NCBI RefSeq assembly: GCF_002878395.1
Contig: NC_061118.1
Location: 128,213,901 to 128,277,900 of the forward strand
Direction: 5' to 3'
Length of the DNA: 64,000 bases
Source: Capsicum annuum
Lineage: Eukaryota > Streptophyta > Magnoliopsida > Solanales > Solanaceae
In this document: positions 23,630-36,450 of the stretch, piece by piece
Position numbering within the stretch: the first letter of the stretch is position 1
Layout: each line of letters opens with the position of its first letter
The notes under the pieces: model-generated
Told to the model about the DNA's origin: nothing
Database searches by the model: none
The model's input: only the letters and a program-made list of their open reading frames with translations
Made by a program: the position numbers and the translations under genes

Positions 23630-26600
23630 GGGTGATAGATGGCGGATTAGGGTCATGTCATAGGTTGGGGTCGGGGCTGGGGTCGGGTCTAGGTTTAAGT
23701 TGAGGGTTGGGGGCTAGGGATAGTAGGGCTATGTGGTATAAAGGTTCTTCTAGGTTGAGGATTGGGTCCTGGAATATAGGGACTCTTCAAGGTAAGTCTA
23801 TAGAGCTGGTGAAGATTCTTAGAAAGAGAAGCGCTAGTATAGCATGTGTCCAGGAAACTAAACGGGTAGGCACTAAGGTGAGAGATGTAGATGGATATAA
23901 GTTTTGGTACTTGGGTAGCATGAGACATAGAAATGGGGTAGGTATCTTAGTACATGAAGAACTTAAGGAGTAGGTGGTAGAGGTTAAGAGCGTCAGTGAT
24001 AGGTCGATGTCTATTAAGTTTATTTTGGGAGGGTCTTCGGTGAATGTTATTATTGCTTACGCTCTGCAAATAGGTTTGGATGAGAAGGAGAAGAAGGGCT
24101 TTTGGGAGATGTTGGCTGAGGTGGTGAGGGGCGTCTCGAGCACTGAGAAGCTTTTTGTGGGAGGAAACTTTAATGGTCATATTGGGTCTTTTCCGAGAGG
24201 TTATGATGATGTGCATGGTGGTTGCAGTTTTGGGAGAGGAATGAAAGAAGAGCTCCTCTTTTGGATTTTCCTAGGGATTTTGGGTTGTGGATAGCGAATT
24301 CAAGCTGTCCGAATAAGGAGGATCACCTTATTCATTTCGTAGTTCAGTATCCAAGACTCAGATAGACTTTTTTCTCCTTAAGAAGGGTGATAGAGCTTTA
24401 TGTAAAGATTGTAAAGTCTTACCTAGAGAGAATATTTTGACTCAACATAGGTTGTTGGTCATGAACTTGGTAGTCAATAAAGGCAGAAAGAAGAGAAGTG
24501 TGGAGGCTCGGCCTAGGATTAAGTGGAAAAACTTACCTCTGGCTAGTGCTTTAGAGATGGAGGAGAAGTTGAGGAGCAAAGGGGCTTGGGAGAGTAGAGA
24601 GGATGTGGATAGTATATGGGAGACGACTGCCAATTGCATTAGGGAGACCGCTAGAGAGGTGTTAGGTATCTCGAGAGGTCGATCTGGCAAACACCGAGGG
24701 GACTGATGGTGAAACGAAGAGGTGAAAAAAAAGATGGTGTAGACTAAGTTAGTTGAGAATAGGGATAATGAGGAGAGATGGACAAATAAAGAGGAATATA
24801 AGGTAGCTAAGAGAGAGGCTAAGTTAGCAGTTACTATGGCTAAGATAACAACTTTTTAGAGCTTGTATGCGGCTTTAGAGGAGAAAGGCGGGGATAAAAA
24901 GTTGTATAGGCTTTCCAAGGCTAGGGAGCGGAGGGATCGTGACCTTGACCAAGTGATGTGCATCAAAGGAGAGGATGGTACTGTGTTGGTTGAGGATGCC
25001 CTCATTAGGAAGAGGTGGTGTCCTATTTTCTCAAACTTTTGAATGACAAGGGGGACAAAGGTTTCGTATTGGGGGACTTATAAAAATCTAAGGAGTATCA
25101 CGACTATGGTTATTGTAGGCGTATCAAGGTTGAGGAGGTCAAGGGGTATATTCGTAGGATGCATCAGAGAGAACGACGAGGCCAAATGAGATTCCAATGG
25201 ATTTTTGGAATTACACTGGCGAGGCAGGTTTGGAGTAGTTGACAAGGTTTTTTAACATTATTTTTAGGGTGGCAAAGATACCTAAAGCATGGAGATGGAG
25301 TATAATGATTTTATTGTATAAGAACAAGGGAGACATCCAGAGTTGAACAACTATAGAGGTCTTAAGTTGTTGAGTCGTACTATAAAGGTTTGAAAAAAGG
25401 TGGTAGAGTCGAGGCTGAGAAGGAGCGTGACTATCTCTGAGAATCAGTTCAGTTTTATGCCAGGTCGTTCGACTACTTTGGCCATTCACCTTGTGAGGAG
25501 ATTAGTGAAACAGTTTCGGGAGAGGAAGAAAAACTTGAATATTGTGTTTATTAATCTCGAGAAGGCATATGATAGAGTTCTCATTGAGATTTTGTGGAGC
25601 TTTTTGGAGGCTAGAGGGGTGCCTGTGGCATATACTAGATTGATTCAGGACATGTATGATGGCACGAAGACTCGGGTGAGGACGGTAGGCAGAGATTCGA
25701 AGCACTTTCTGATTTTGATAGGGTTGCATCAGGGATAGACTCTGAGCCCTTTTTTATTTGTCTTGGTAATGGATTTTTGATGATACATATTCAAGGGGAG
25801 GTTCCATGGTGTATATTATTTGCTGATAATGTGGTACTGATTAACGAGATTCGGGGAGGATTTAATGATAAGTTGGAGCTTTAGAAACAAACCCTTGAGT
25901 CTAAAGGGTTTCGGTTGAGCAGGACCAAGACAGAGTACTTGGAGTGTAAGTTTAGTGATATGTCGTAGGAGGCTGATGTGGTTGTGAAGTTGGACTCTCA
26001 GGCCATCCAGAAGAGGGAGATTTTCAAGTATCTAGGGTCTATGATTCAGGGCAATGATGAGATTGAAGAGGATGTGATGCATCGTATTGGGGTAGGGTAG
26101 TTGAAATGGAGGATCACTTCAGGAGTTTTATGTGATAGGAAGGTACCCCCAAAGCTTAAAAGAAAGTTCTACGGAGTGGTGGTCCGGCCGGTTATGTTGT
26201 ATGGAGCGGAGTGTTGGCCAGTTAAGAACTCCCACATCCAAAAGTTAAAGGTGGCGGAGATAAGGATATTGCGATGGATGTGTGGCCATACTAGGAAAGA
26301 TAGGGTAAGGAATAAGATTATTTGGGAGAAGGTGGGAGTGGCCTCGGTGGAGGATAAGATACGAGAAGTAAGGTTATGTTGGTTCGGGCATGTGATGAAG
26401 AGGGGCTCTAATGCTCAAATACGGAGGTGTGAGACACTGGATATGGATGGTTTTAGGTGGGGTAGAGGTAGACTGAAAAAATATTGGAGAGAGGTAATTA
26501 GGCATAATATGGAGCAATTACAACTTATGGAGGACATGACCCTTAATAGGAAGGTGTGAAGGACACGAATTAGGGTAGAGGGTTAAGGGGAGAGAGTACG

Positions 26601-26942
26601 TCGGTAAAAATAGGGGAGCGTTCTTTATTTGTGTCTGAAGTTTCTTGTTTGTGCTGTTAAGTGTCGTGTATGGTTTTGGATAGCTAGTTTTTAGTTTTAT
26701 CTCATGGCTGTAGTATTATCTTATGGCAAGTGATGTTAGTTTATTTTGCAGATTGTACTAGTTTATATGCATTTATGTTTGGTTTGGTGTTTGTTATACT
26801 GCTATCGGTCCTAAGCCGGGGGTCTATTGAAAACAGCTTTTCTACTTCATCTGAGGTAGTGGTATGATCTGTGTACACTTTACCCTCCCTAGACCCCACT
26901 ATGTGGGAATACATTGGGTACATTGTTGTTGTTGTTGTTGTA
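23630..26942 (+). mobile_element. RTE-type LINE, near full length, decayed
   Basis: A non-LTR retrotransposon on the plus strand of about 3.3 kb, the usual size of plant RTE elements. It has a G-rich 5' region (23640-23720), an endonuclease, a reverse transcriptase and a short 3' UTR ending in (TTG)n at 26922-26942. Its tail is shared with the fragments at 23095-23272 and 22322-22425. The 5' limit is approximate and no clear target duplication was found. Confidence 0.88.
23707..26559 (+). pseudogene. RTE LINE ORF (AP endonuclease and reverse transcriptase), decayed
   Basis: The endonuclease part (23707-24294) begins RLRIGSWNIGTLQGKS, followed by CVQETK (the catalytic Glu region) and GGNFNGHIG, where the family normally has GDFN, so the metal-binding Asp is lost. 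The RT part shows [12 protein letters not shown] (about 25440-25475), EKAYDRV (about 25558-25578) and LHQG; the catalytic FADD reads FADN near 25820-25830. The C-terminal region (26101-26559) has the conserved [10 protein letters not shown] and [14 protein letters not shown]. One stop splits the endonuclease at 23971 and the frame shifts several times after 24294. It would nick target DNA and copy its RNA at the nick. The two active-site losses mean it is dead. Confidence 0.88.
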
Positions 26943-28278
26943 GGGATTTGAGTGAGCAGGCAGTGGTACTGCTTATGACGTTGAGAATTTACATTGAGTG
27001 TTCATTCTAGTTTCAAAAAAAGTGATCTAGTTTGACTTGCATAGATTTGAGGAAAAAAATAGAGTGGGAGAGACTTGCATGTCGGGCTACTACTGTATTC
27101 CGTGTAATGGTATAATGTGCACAAAAAATATGGTGTTGCATTATATAAAGGTGTAGTGACATTTCACTGAAGAAATATGAATTACACAGCTGAGTCCATC
27201 GAAAGGAAGGGATTATCCTTCTTTCGAAGCAGTTTCACCTCTTGGTTACAGTATTTACTAGATTATTTCTAGTCCATTCTCCATCTGGTTATAAATTTTT
27301 TTTTTTGTAAAAACATAATCTTTAGGTTGAAATTTAATTAGCTATTTTGTTCATTCTCTTATATTTGAAATTTAATCTTAAATATTTTTGCTGCATCTGT
27401 TTTTAGGATATATTGATATTCTATTTATCTAGTTCTTAAAGGTGTTCACTATCAATTTCTTCTTGAATTTTTCTCCAGGAGAAATACCCTATTTTCCTTC
27501 TACAATTTACTTCTAGTTGAAATTGCAAATTAGCCAAAAAAGAAAAGAGTATTGACATAGGAACCATAACAGTTAATCTTCCCAGATCCGTTAATAGATA
27601 GAAGGTTGGGATTGTTCATTTACATGTTCATCTTTTCATTTGTCATGGGAGAATGCACCTATTAAAGCTGAAAGTCAGTTATAGCTGATAGCAGGACAAT
27701 ATTCAAGTCAAAATTACAGCATATCTGCATATGCAATAATCTAGAAACTTCTCGTTTCAAATTATCAAAAGTTTTGGCTGGTTTCAAGAATAATTTGTTG
27801 TGTTATTTGTATAGATAATGTAACGAAATATTACTGGTATTCCTTGTCCTTTTATCTATTATCTACTATATTTCTTATCTTATAAGAAGACCAACTTATA
27901 ACTTTAAAACATATGTGCCAATTTGAAGCATGTTAATTTTTCCATATATTTATTTTGTATCAGTCGTGCAACTTCAGCTTACCTCAAAGCTTATAGAAAT
28001 TCTTCATCTCAAGTATGTAACTATTGCACGTGGTAGGCCTTACAGAAAGATTTATGTACGTCCTTCTCTTTATTATTCGACCAATATTAACATGAAAGCC
28101 TAGAATTCCAGAGTAAAGTTGTAGGAAAACAATATAAAATGAGCTTATTCACTCTGTCAATGTGATTTATCATTTGATGCATGTTCCGAACATACCCTGA
28201 TTACTGTTGTTAATGTGACAGGATTTTGTGAACTGTGGGATAAAAGCTTATATAACAAATGGTGGTCTTTTAACCAAA
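26943..28278. other. Non-coding stretch upstream of the DUF1005 pseudogene
   Basis: No gene is seen. The sequence is AT-rich. A TGTGACAG|GATTTT acceptor-like site near 28221 lies just upstream of the pseudogene start, so part of this stretch may be its old promoter, leader and leader intron. Confidence 0.5.
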
Positions 28279-29665
28279 ATGAATCCTCAGGCCATCATTA
28301 GGCTCTCAATAGGGTCACTGGGGTTGAGAGTTCCTGGAACATCTTTAAATGGTGCAAAATTGGGGCGAAGTGCGTTATCTTTTCCTTGTGTGTGTGAGAT
28401 CCCATCTTCGAGGTTTCCCTGTGCAACAACAATAATTCCATTGGTATCTTCTCCTGAAACTACTCCAGATACTGACAATATCACCTCCAGTTTTTATCTT
28501 CAAAAATCTGATTTGAATGCGTTACTGGAACCTGGCTGTTTATTAAAGCATCATGCATGTTTAGAGATAGTTGTTTTCACATGACACAATGGAACTCACT
28601 GTGGTGTTGGTGTTAAAAGGCAGCAGATTGGGACATTTAAGTTAGAAGTATGTCCTGAGTGGGGTGATGGAAAAGCCAGTCATTCTGTTCAATGGCTGGA
28701 TACACATTGGCAAGAACAAGTGGGTAAACAAAAACACTGGAGTAGAGCTTCATTTGAAAGTGAAGCTAGATCCTGATCCAAGATATATTTTCCAGTTTGA
28801 AGATAAGACGAAACTAAGTCCTCAAATTGTTCAGCTTCACGAAACTATCATGCAACCTATTTTTAGTTGCAGATTTAGCCGGTACTATTTTTGCTCTCTT
28901 ATAGATGGATGAATCTTTTCTGTTTATGTTTTAAGACATTGATGAGGACTATAAATGTTGAGACAAACATTTCTTTCTTCAGGTTTTACACTTGAGTTGC
29001 TTCATCTTTAATCTCCCATATCTCTTGTTTCCTATATCATTTCTTTTGCCAAAGATGATTTTGGTCCTATTTAAATATCTTTTACTACCTTGAACATGCA
29101 GGGCATCTCCACGAGACTCATTGAGTCACCTTTGGTCCAGCTCTTTTCATGGCTCTGAACTCGACATTGGAAAAAAGAGAGGAAAGGATGGAAGGTGAAG
29201 ATACATGGTCTCTCTGGCTCTGCTGTTGTAGAAGCCTTCATAACGACTCCTTTTGTGCGATCAACAGGTCGTGATTGGGTGGCTAGATCTAACCCGGGAG
29301 CTTGGTTGATTGTTTGTTCTGATGTTTGCAGGCCTAAAAGCTGGTAGCCATGTGGAAAGCTTGAAGCATGGCATGAACGTGGGATTAGACACTCCATTTG
29401 TTATCGCTTTCATCTACTATCTGAGAGTTAGGAATGTAGGGATCATCTTATGTCTGAGATCTTGATCAGCGCTGAGAAGGGTGGGGAGTTCTACATAGAC
29501 ACGGATAGACAGGTTCGAGCAGCATCGAGTCCATTGTGTAGTCCAAGAGGCAGAGGAGACTTTGCGACACTAAGTCCTGCAGCATGCGGGTTTGTCATGA
29601 GTTGTCAAGTGCAAGGGGAAGGGAAATACAGCAAGCCCCTTGTGAAACTTTCCATGTGACATGTA
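28279..29665 (+). pseudogene. DUF1005-family gene, exons up to the copia insertion
   Basis: DUF1005 proteins are plant-specific. One member (ASG1 in Arabidopsis/potato) is linked to abiotic stress, and the biochemical role is not known to me. The start ATG at 28279 gives MNPQAIIRLSIGSLGLRVPG, matching the family's N-terminal pattern. Further family segments follow: LQKSDLNALLEPG (about 28500), CLEIVVFT, then after a frameshift LFNGWIHIGKNKW (about 28685) and DPDPRYIFQFE (about 28770). An intron of about 220 nt seems to run from the GT at 28882 to the AG at 29100-29101. The second exon has GWKVKIHGLSGSAVVEAF, SNPGAW, EAWHERG, ISAEKGGEF and GFVMSCQVQGEGKYSKP (to 29650). Stops at 28582 and near 29157 and 29343, plus the frameshift, show it was dying. 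The sequence breaks off at 29670, where a copia element is inserted. Confidence 0.85.
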
Positions 29666-29670
29666 ACCTA

Positions 29671-30690
29671 TTTTGGGTTCAATAAGTATTAAAAATGTTA
29701 ATGGAAAATGAAGGAAAAAATAGTTGAGAGAAAGAGAGACACCAAAATGGAAAGTGTACTCTTTTAAGGGAAAGTTCACTAATTTTCCCATATTGCTGGG
29801 AAAAGAGAACTTTGAAGTATCTATAATAAGAAGAACTTACTCTACATGGATAGTGAGGCAAGAAAAAGGTGGTGCCTCATGCCGTCGTCATCGTCGTCAC
29901 TCGCTCGATTCGTATTCGAATTCGAATTCAGCCAATGATAGATCGATGAGATCTGTCTTTTTGGATAAATTTAATCCAAAATTACCAAAGGGAAAAAATG
30001 CAATGAATTTTTTCTGTGTTTTTGATCTTCCATTTATATGCATGCATGCAGTGGCGGAAACACTATTTTGAAATGCAGTGTAGAAGCAAATTGATGCTTC
30101 AGAAGGGATGCAACCCTTTATCAAAATGACACACTGATTCATGAAATGGTATGCCTGTTCGGAAAAGACGCATTCTTTGGACGAACAGAGATGATTTTCC
30201 AGAATGGTTACACATTTTACGTAAACCATTGCCACCTTTCAGAAGTGGTATCTGATGGCTATGAAAAGTTTCTTTCATACACAGGTTCTGGTACGAATTT
30301 TTCTAAATATAAAAACTCTTCTTGTCTTCAAAAATATTTTGTTTGATCAATCAAATCGTTGAGTGAGTTCAAAGAGATTCCAAGTGTTTGAGGTAACGGT
30401 ATAGTTGATTTATTTGGCCATTTTATCCTGGGAGGAAGATTCCATAACCTTGGGTACAGTGAGGGGAATTATTCCTTAAGGACACTCCGTGAAGTCGAGG
30501 GACTTGGCCTTAAAATTTTGTTTCATCTCATTTCTGAAAGTTAACATAATTCTTGGATAGATTATTTATAATCTTGTGTTAAAGGTGTTAAGGAACTTCG
30601 TAAGTATTCTAGTCTTTGACTTGAACTTGTGTTGAAGTTATTGTTGCATGTATATACAGATTCTTGTACCCAAAAATATTTTAAATAACA
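29671..30690 (+). repeat. 5' LTR of the copia element
   Basis: It matches 35414-36450 along its length, including GAGAGACACCAAAATGGAAA (29732-29751), ATGCATGCATG (30040-30050) and GTGAAGTCG (30489-30497). Substitutions are frequent, so the insertion is not recent. The GAATTCGAATTCGAATT stretch at 29911-29929 differs from its partner. ORFs within it are not genes. Confidence 0.93.
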
Positions 30691-30948
30691 ATCTTAAGGA
30701 ATAATACATTTTTGGAATCTGTATAGCTTGTTTTTGGAGATTAAAGCTTTAAGATTTCTACTTCGTTTGAACTTAACTAGTGATTTGAAGACATAAAATC
30801 TTCATCACAAGTTAAAGATTACTCGGTTTACGATTGGAAGTCATAAAAACTTCATCGTTTAACTAGAAACAAGAAGTGTTTAAAGTTGCTACAACTTTTT
30901 AATAAGTATTTCGATATACTAAAGGTATTGTCTCGTGGTGATAGGAAA

Positions 30949-31860
30949 ATGACGACCGATAGTCAAATGCATTATGCTGGAACGACTATGGAGGCAACTA
31001 GTATTTCCATGACGAGTCGTACTAATGCTCCGCAAGATATAGCACCAGTGGAGAAACCCAAAAAGTTCGCGGGTATTGACTTTAAGAGATAGCAGCAGAA
31101 AATGTTCTTCTACCTCACAACTCTCTATCTTCAAAGGTTCACGGTTGAGGAAGCTTCGGAGGTACCCAAAGGAATCCCTGAAAAAGAATACTTCGTGATT
31201 GTAGAGACTTGGAAACACTCAGATTTCCTTTGCAGGAATTATATCTTGAATGGTCTCTAAGATAACCTTTACAATGTCTATAGCGGAACCAAGACTGCAA
31301 AAGAGTTATGGGGAGCACTAGAACAAAAGTACAAGAAGGAGGATGCCGAAACTAAAAAGTTCTTTGTTGCACGATTCCTGGAGTACAAAATGGTAGATAA
31401 CAAGTCTGTTGTTTCCTAAGTACAGGAACTGCAAGTGATCATCCATGATCTCCTAGTGAAAGGTTTGATTGTGAATGGAGTATTTCAAGTAGCAACAATA
31501 ATAAAAAAGCTACCACCTTTGTGGAAAGACTTTAAGAACTATTTGAAACACAAACGTAAGGAGATGTCAGTTGAAGATTTGATTGTATGACTACGCATTA
31601 AAGAAGATAATAAGGCTGTGGAAAAAAGGTCAAGAGGCAATTCTGAAATGAATGGAGCAAACATTGTAGAAGATGATCAAAACAACTCTAAAAAGCAAAA
31701 GAAAGCTGGAAATGAAAGCAATCAACCCAAGAATAAATTCAAGGGAAATATTATCCACATCTGTATAGATTGTCTTACCCCGAAGAAAGGGAAGAAAAAA
31801 GACTAAGCAAATTTGGCTGAGTCTAAGAAAGAAACGGATGATCTGTGTGCTATGCTTTTC
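30949..31860 (+). pseudogene. copia gag, decayed
   Basis: The start is ATG 30949, about 260 nt inside the LTR. The frame covers an N-terminal linker, a UBN2-type gag domain (about 31060-31600: KFAGIDFKR, then LWGALEQKYKKEDAETKKFF) and a basic region (31618-31790). The nucleocapsid knuckle near 31755-31800 has lost its CCHC spacing. Stops include 31090 (TAG) and TAA/TGA codons near 31258, 31420 and 31588. It would form the particle shell. Confidence 0.85.
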
Positions 31861-34850
31861 GAATGAAACTTAGTGGAAAATCCTCGCCAATGGTGGATGG
31901 ATTCTGGTGTCATACACCATGTTTTTTCTAACAAGGAGTTGTTTTCGACGTTCGCTCTGACTCAAGTATAAGAAAAGATTTACATGGCAAACTCCGCTAC
32001 TACAAAAGTAGAAGAAACTGGAAAAGTGTGCTTGAAGATGAATTTTGGCAAAATGTTGACACTTAACAATGTCCTGTATGTTCCAGAGTTATGGAAGAAC
32101 TTGATTTCAGTTTCACTTCTAGACAAAAACGAATTCAAATGTGTATTTTTTTCGAAAAAATTGTACTTAGTAAAGGAGAAGTGTATGTAGAAAAAGGCTA
32201 CCTCAATGAGGGCCTATTTAAAATAAATGTAATGAATGTTGAAATCAATAAAAGTCCAATTTCTTCTTACTTGATTGAGTCTTATGATTTGTGACATGAA
32301 CATTTAGGCCATGTTAATTACAAAAAATTATGAAAACTGATTAACTTAGATGTTTTGCCAAACTTTGAGTGCAATAAATCAAAGTGTCAAACGTGTGTGG
32401 AATCAAAGTATGCAAAGCAAGCTTATAAGTCCATTGAAAGGAATTCCAATTCCTTAAACTTAATACACACGGACATTTGTGATATGAAGTCAACACCATC
32501 ACATGGTGAGAAAAAGTATTTGATAACTTTTATCAACGATTGTACTAGATATTGTTATGTTTATTTGCTAAACAGTAAGGATAAAGCAATAGAGACGTTT
32601 AGGAAATATAAAACTGAAGTTGAAAATCAGTTAGAGAAAAAGATTAAAATGATAAAAAGTAATAGGGGAGGAGAATATGAATCTCCTTACGTCGAAATAT
32701 GTGTATTTAATGAAATTGTCCATCAAACTATGGCCCCATATTCACCTCAATCTAATGGAATTGTGGAAAGGAAAAATCAAACTTTGAAGAAAATGATGAA
32801 TTCCTTACTTATAAGTTCAGGTTTACCGCATAGCTTATGGGGAAGGCTATCTTTATAGCCAACCGAATACTTAATAGAGTTCCCCATAGTAAGATAAAAT
32901 CAATTCCTTATGAGAAATGGAAAGAAAGGAAACCCAACTTGAAATATTTCAAAGTGTGTGGGTGTCTAGCAAAGGTCCAAGTTCGGATGCCTAAAAGGGT
33001 TAAGATAGGACCTAAAACGGTGGACTGCGTATTCATAGGATATGCTAAAAGTAGTAAAGCATGTCGATTTTTGGTTCATAAATCTGAACATCCGGATATT
33101 AATGAAAATACGGTAATTGAATCAGATAACGCTGAATTCTTTGAAAATATTTATCCATAAAAACTAGACATGATCAGTCTAGTCGAGGGCCTAAACAACC
33201 TCGAGATAAACCAAGTGAGAATGTACATCATGATGAGAATCCAAGAAGTAGTACATGTTAAAGAACATCATCTTCGTTCGGATTGGATTTTGTAATATTT
33301 CTCTTAGAAAATGAGCCTCAAACATTTAAAAAAGCTATGGTGTCTTTGGATTCATCCTTTCGGAAAGAGGCATTCGATAGTGAGATTGATTCAATCTTTA
33401 ACAACCATACGTGGGAGTTGGTTGATCTTCCTCCAGGAAACAAACCTTTAAGATCTAATGGATCTACAAAAGAAAAATCAAAGCAGATGATACTATTGAC
33501 AAATACAAGGCAAGACTTGTAGTAAAAGGCTTCAAACAAAAAGAAGCCCTTGATTACTTTGATACATACTTGTCGGTAATAAGGATAATGTCGATTCGAA
33601 TATTAATTGCCTTAGTGGTGGTATATGATCTTGAAATTTATCAAATGAATATGAAAACTGCATTCCTAAATGGAGAATTGGAAGAAGAAATTTACATGGA
33701 ACAGCCTGAGGGTTTTGTGGTTCCAGGAAAAGAAAATAAGGTGTGTAAATTTTTTAAGTCACTTTATGGACTAAAACAACCACCTAAGCAATGGCATGCA
33801 AAGTTTGACCAAATCATATTGGCAAATGGATTCAAAATTAATGAATATGATAAATGTGTTTATATTAAAAACACTCCAAATCACCAAATCATTGTGTGTT
33901 TGTATGTAGATGATATGTTGATCATCAATAGAGACATTTTAGACATAAATGCAACGAAACGAATGCTCTACAGCAAGTTTGATATGAAAGACCTTGGATT
34001 TATGGATGTGCTCTTAGAGATAAGAACCATAGAACTCCATAAGGGTTGGCATTGTCACAGTCTCATTACATTGAAAAGGTACTTGACAAATTCAAGTATA
34101 TGAAATTTGGTATTGCCAATTATTAGACGTGAGCTTTACACTTTGATAGAATGAAGGTGAACGTGACTCACAATTAGAGTACGCAAGAGTATTGGGATGG
34201 TTAATATATATAATGAACTGTACACGACCAGACGTAGTATGCTCTATAAGTAAGTTGAGTCGGTAGACGAGTAATCGTAACAAAATTCATTGGATGGCAA
34301 TGAAAAGATTTTTGGGGTATCTTAAATACACTCAAGACTATGCTTTGCATTATAATAAATATCCCATGGTACTTCAAGGATATAGTGATGTAAATTTGAG
34401 CACCGGATCGAATGAAGTAAAATTCATGAGTGGATATGTATTTATTATCGGTGGAGGAGTGTTCTTTTCGAAATCATCCAAACAAACTTGTATTACTCGC
34501 TCTATAATGGAATCTAAATTTATCGCATTGGATAAAGTCGGTGAAGAAGTAGAATGGCTCCGAAATTTCTTGAAAGATATTCCTTACTGGCCCAAACCAA
34601 TGCCACCAGTATGTATACACTGTGATAGCCAAGCGGCAATGTACAACGGTAAATCTCACCACATAAAATGAAGAGATAATACCGTTTGAGAACTTCTCTC
34701 TAGTGGAATTATCACTATTGACTATGTGAAGTCAAAGGATAATGTGTCGGATCCACTTACAAAAGGTCTATCTAGAGAAGGAGTTGAGAGAACATCCAAG
34801 GGAATGAGTTTAAGGCCTAGGACAAGTCAGCATGGCGATAACTATACCTA
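31861..34850 (+). pseudogene. copia pol (protease, integrase, RT, RNase H), decayed
   Basis: In order: a protease with WWMDSGVIHHV (about 31892-31922); integrase with an HxxxH..CxxC finger remnant (HLGHVNYKKL near 32300; CNKSKCQTC near 32370) and core (IHTDICDMKS near 32465; SNRGGEYE near 32660; APYSPQSNGIVERKNQT near 32735), where the catalytic D of the D-R-G-G motif is now N; RT with KTAFLNGELEEEIYMEQP (about 33655-33710) and an intact CLYVDD (about 33895-33915); RNase H with CDSQAAMYNGKSHHIK (about 34620-34670). Stops and shifts separate these blocks (32292, 32856, 33158, 33520, 34101 and others). The order identifies copia; the motif style suggests a Tork-like lineage, which I cannot confirm. 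Confidence 0.9.
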
Positions 34851-35413
34851 GCAGACTGGAGATCCCAAGAGCTAGGTTCAAGGAGATCAAATAAAGTTGT
34901 GTCTGATAGGTTCAACATTGTCAAATATCCAACCCATTCTCACGATATAGACAATGTTTAGTAAACGAGGATAAGACTTATGGTGTGAAGTTTTTTAATG
35001 ATCATCTAAATTTGGAAGATTTGACCAAATAGTTTAATCTATAGGATTGAACGTTTGGAAATCACCTATGTGAGGGTGAAGTGAAAGTTGCTTCAAGGAG
35101 AATGTTCATAAAGTCGTATTCTCTAAGCTCACATGAAACCAGGACGTGTTCATGGCTGAAAAGAACAAAACCATGAGAACCATAAATGGTAAAAGGCTGG
35201 TTATGTGACATGTGTTGTCTAGGTGTACATTAAAGCTCAATGGTTCAAATATATCAAGTCTACCAATTGACCGAGTGCATTCGATGCATGTTCACTATGA
35301 AAAGTTCAAAGGGAAACCCACTTATCCAGATGCAATCAGTCTTTCCTTGATGATCACATACTTGTTCGTAAAAATTTATGAAAAAGTAGCCATTCCCTAT
35401 TCATGTGGGGGAT
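34851..35413 (+). other. copia 3' untranslated internal region and polypurine tract
   Basis: Non-coding spacer after the pol remnants. It ends in GTGGGGGA (35405-35412) followed by TT and the TG of the 3' LTR. This is the expected purine primer. Confidence 0.75.
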
Positions 35414-36450
35414 TGTTAGGTTCAATATGTATAAAAAGTGTGAATGAAAAATGGAGGAAAAAATAGTGGAGGAAAAGAGAGACACCAAAATGGAAAGTGT
35501 ATTCTTTTAAGGGAAAGTTCACTAATTCTACCACATTGATGGGAGAAGAAAACTTTGAAGTGTTTATAATAAGAAGCATTTACTCCACATAGATAGCGAG
35601 GAAAGAACAAGGTGGTGCCTCGCGCCATCGTCGCCGCCGCTCGTTCGGCTCGGCTTTGGCTTCGGATTTGGATTTGGCAAATGATCGATCGATGAAATTT
35701 ATCTTTTTGGATAAATTTTATTTAACAGAAATTTAATCCGAAAATACCAAAGGAAAAAATAAAATAATTTTTTTCTATGTTTTTTATCCTCCATTTATAT
35801 GCATGCATGTAGTGGCGGAAACACTATTTTGAAATGCAGTGCAGAAGAGAATTGATGCTTCAGAAGGATGAAACCTGTTAACGAAATGATACACTGATTC
35901 ATGAAATGGTATGCCTGCTCGAAAAAGATGCATTCTTTGGACAAATAAACATGATTTTCTAGAAAGGTTACACCTATTAAGTGAACCATTACCACCTTTC
36001 AGAAGAGGCACCTAATGGCTATAAAAACCTTCTTTCATCCACAGGTTTTGGTAAGAATTTTTTTGAATGTACAAACTCTTCTTATCTTCAAAAATATTTT
36101 GTGTGATCAATCAAATCGTTGAGTGAGTTCAAAGAGATTCCAATTGTTTGAGGTACCGCTACGGTTGGTTTGTTTGAAAATTTTATCCTGGGAGGAAGAT
36201 TCCATAACCTCGGGTACTGTGAGGGAAATTATTTTTTAAGGACACTCCGTGAAGTCGGGGGACTTGGCCTTAAAATTCTGTTTCATCTCATTTCTGAAAG
36301 TTAACATACTTCTTGGATAGACTATTTATAATCTTGTGTTGAAGCTATTAAGGAACTTTATAAGTGTTCTAGTCTTAGACTTGAACTTGTGTTCAAGTTA
36401 TTGTTGCATGTATATAAAGATTCTTGAACCCGAAAATATTTTAAATAACA
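35414..36450 (+). repeat. 3' LTR of the copia element
   Basis: It opens TGTTAGGTTC directly after the purine tract, ends TTAAATAACA and matches 29671-30690. It is followed by ACCTG, the target duplication. Confidence 0.93.

Larger units (their letters stand above)
18856..23630. other. Non-coding DNA with small repeat relics
   Basis: I see no gene. The stretch contains a hAT-like MITE (19803-20073), a perfect hairpin (20825-20848), a tandem duplication (21661-21756), and two 3'-tail relics of RTE/TS retroposons (22322-22425 and about 23095-23272). The rest is AT-rich unique-looking sequence. The hydrophobic 70-residue frame at 21797-22009 has no recognisable feature and lies in AT-rich DNA. 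Confidence 0.6.
29671..36450 (+). mobile_element. Ty1/copia retrotransposon inserted in the DUF1005 pseudogene
   Basis: A complete copia element of about 6.8 kb on the plus strand. LTRs lie at 29671-30690 and 35414-36450. The target duplication is ACCTA (29666-29670) versus ACCTG (36451-36455), with one mismatch. The domain order gag, protease, integrase, RT, RNase H is copia order. The 5' LTR's opening TG has become TT; the 3' copy is TGTTAGGTTC. Both LTRs end TTTTAAATAACA. Taking it out restores the reading register of the DUF1005 gene. Confidence 0.94.

Noticed and set aside
23695..25729. Minus-strand ORFs opposite the RTE LINE
   Set aside because: They are antisense shadows of the LINE coding frame, which carries all the recognisable motifs.
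30691..30715. Primer binding site of the copia element
   Set aside because: The sequence after the 5' LTR (ATCTTAAGGAATAATAC) does not match initiator tRNA-Met or another tRNA end I can name, so no site is annotated.
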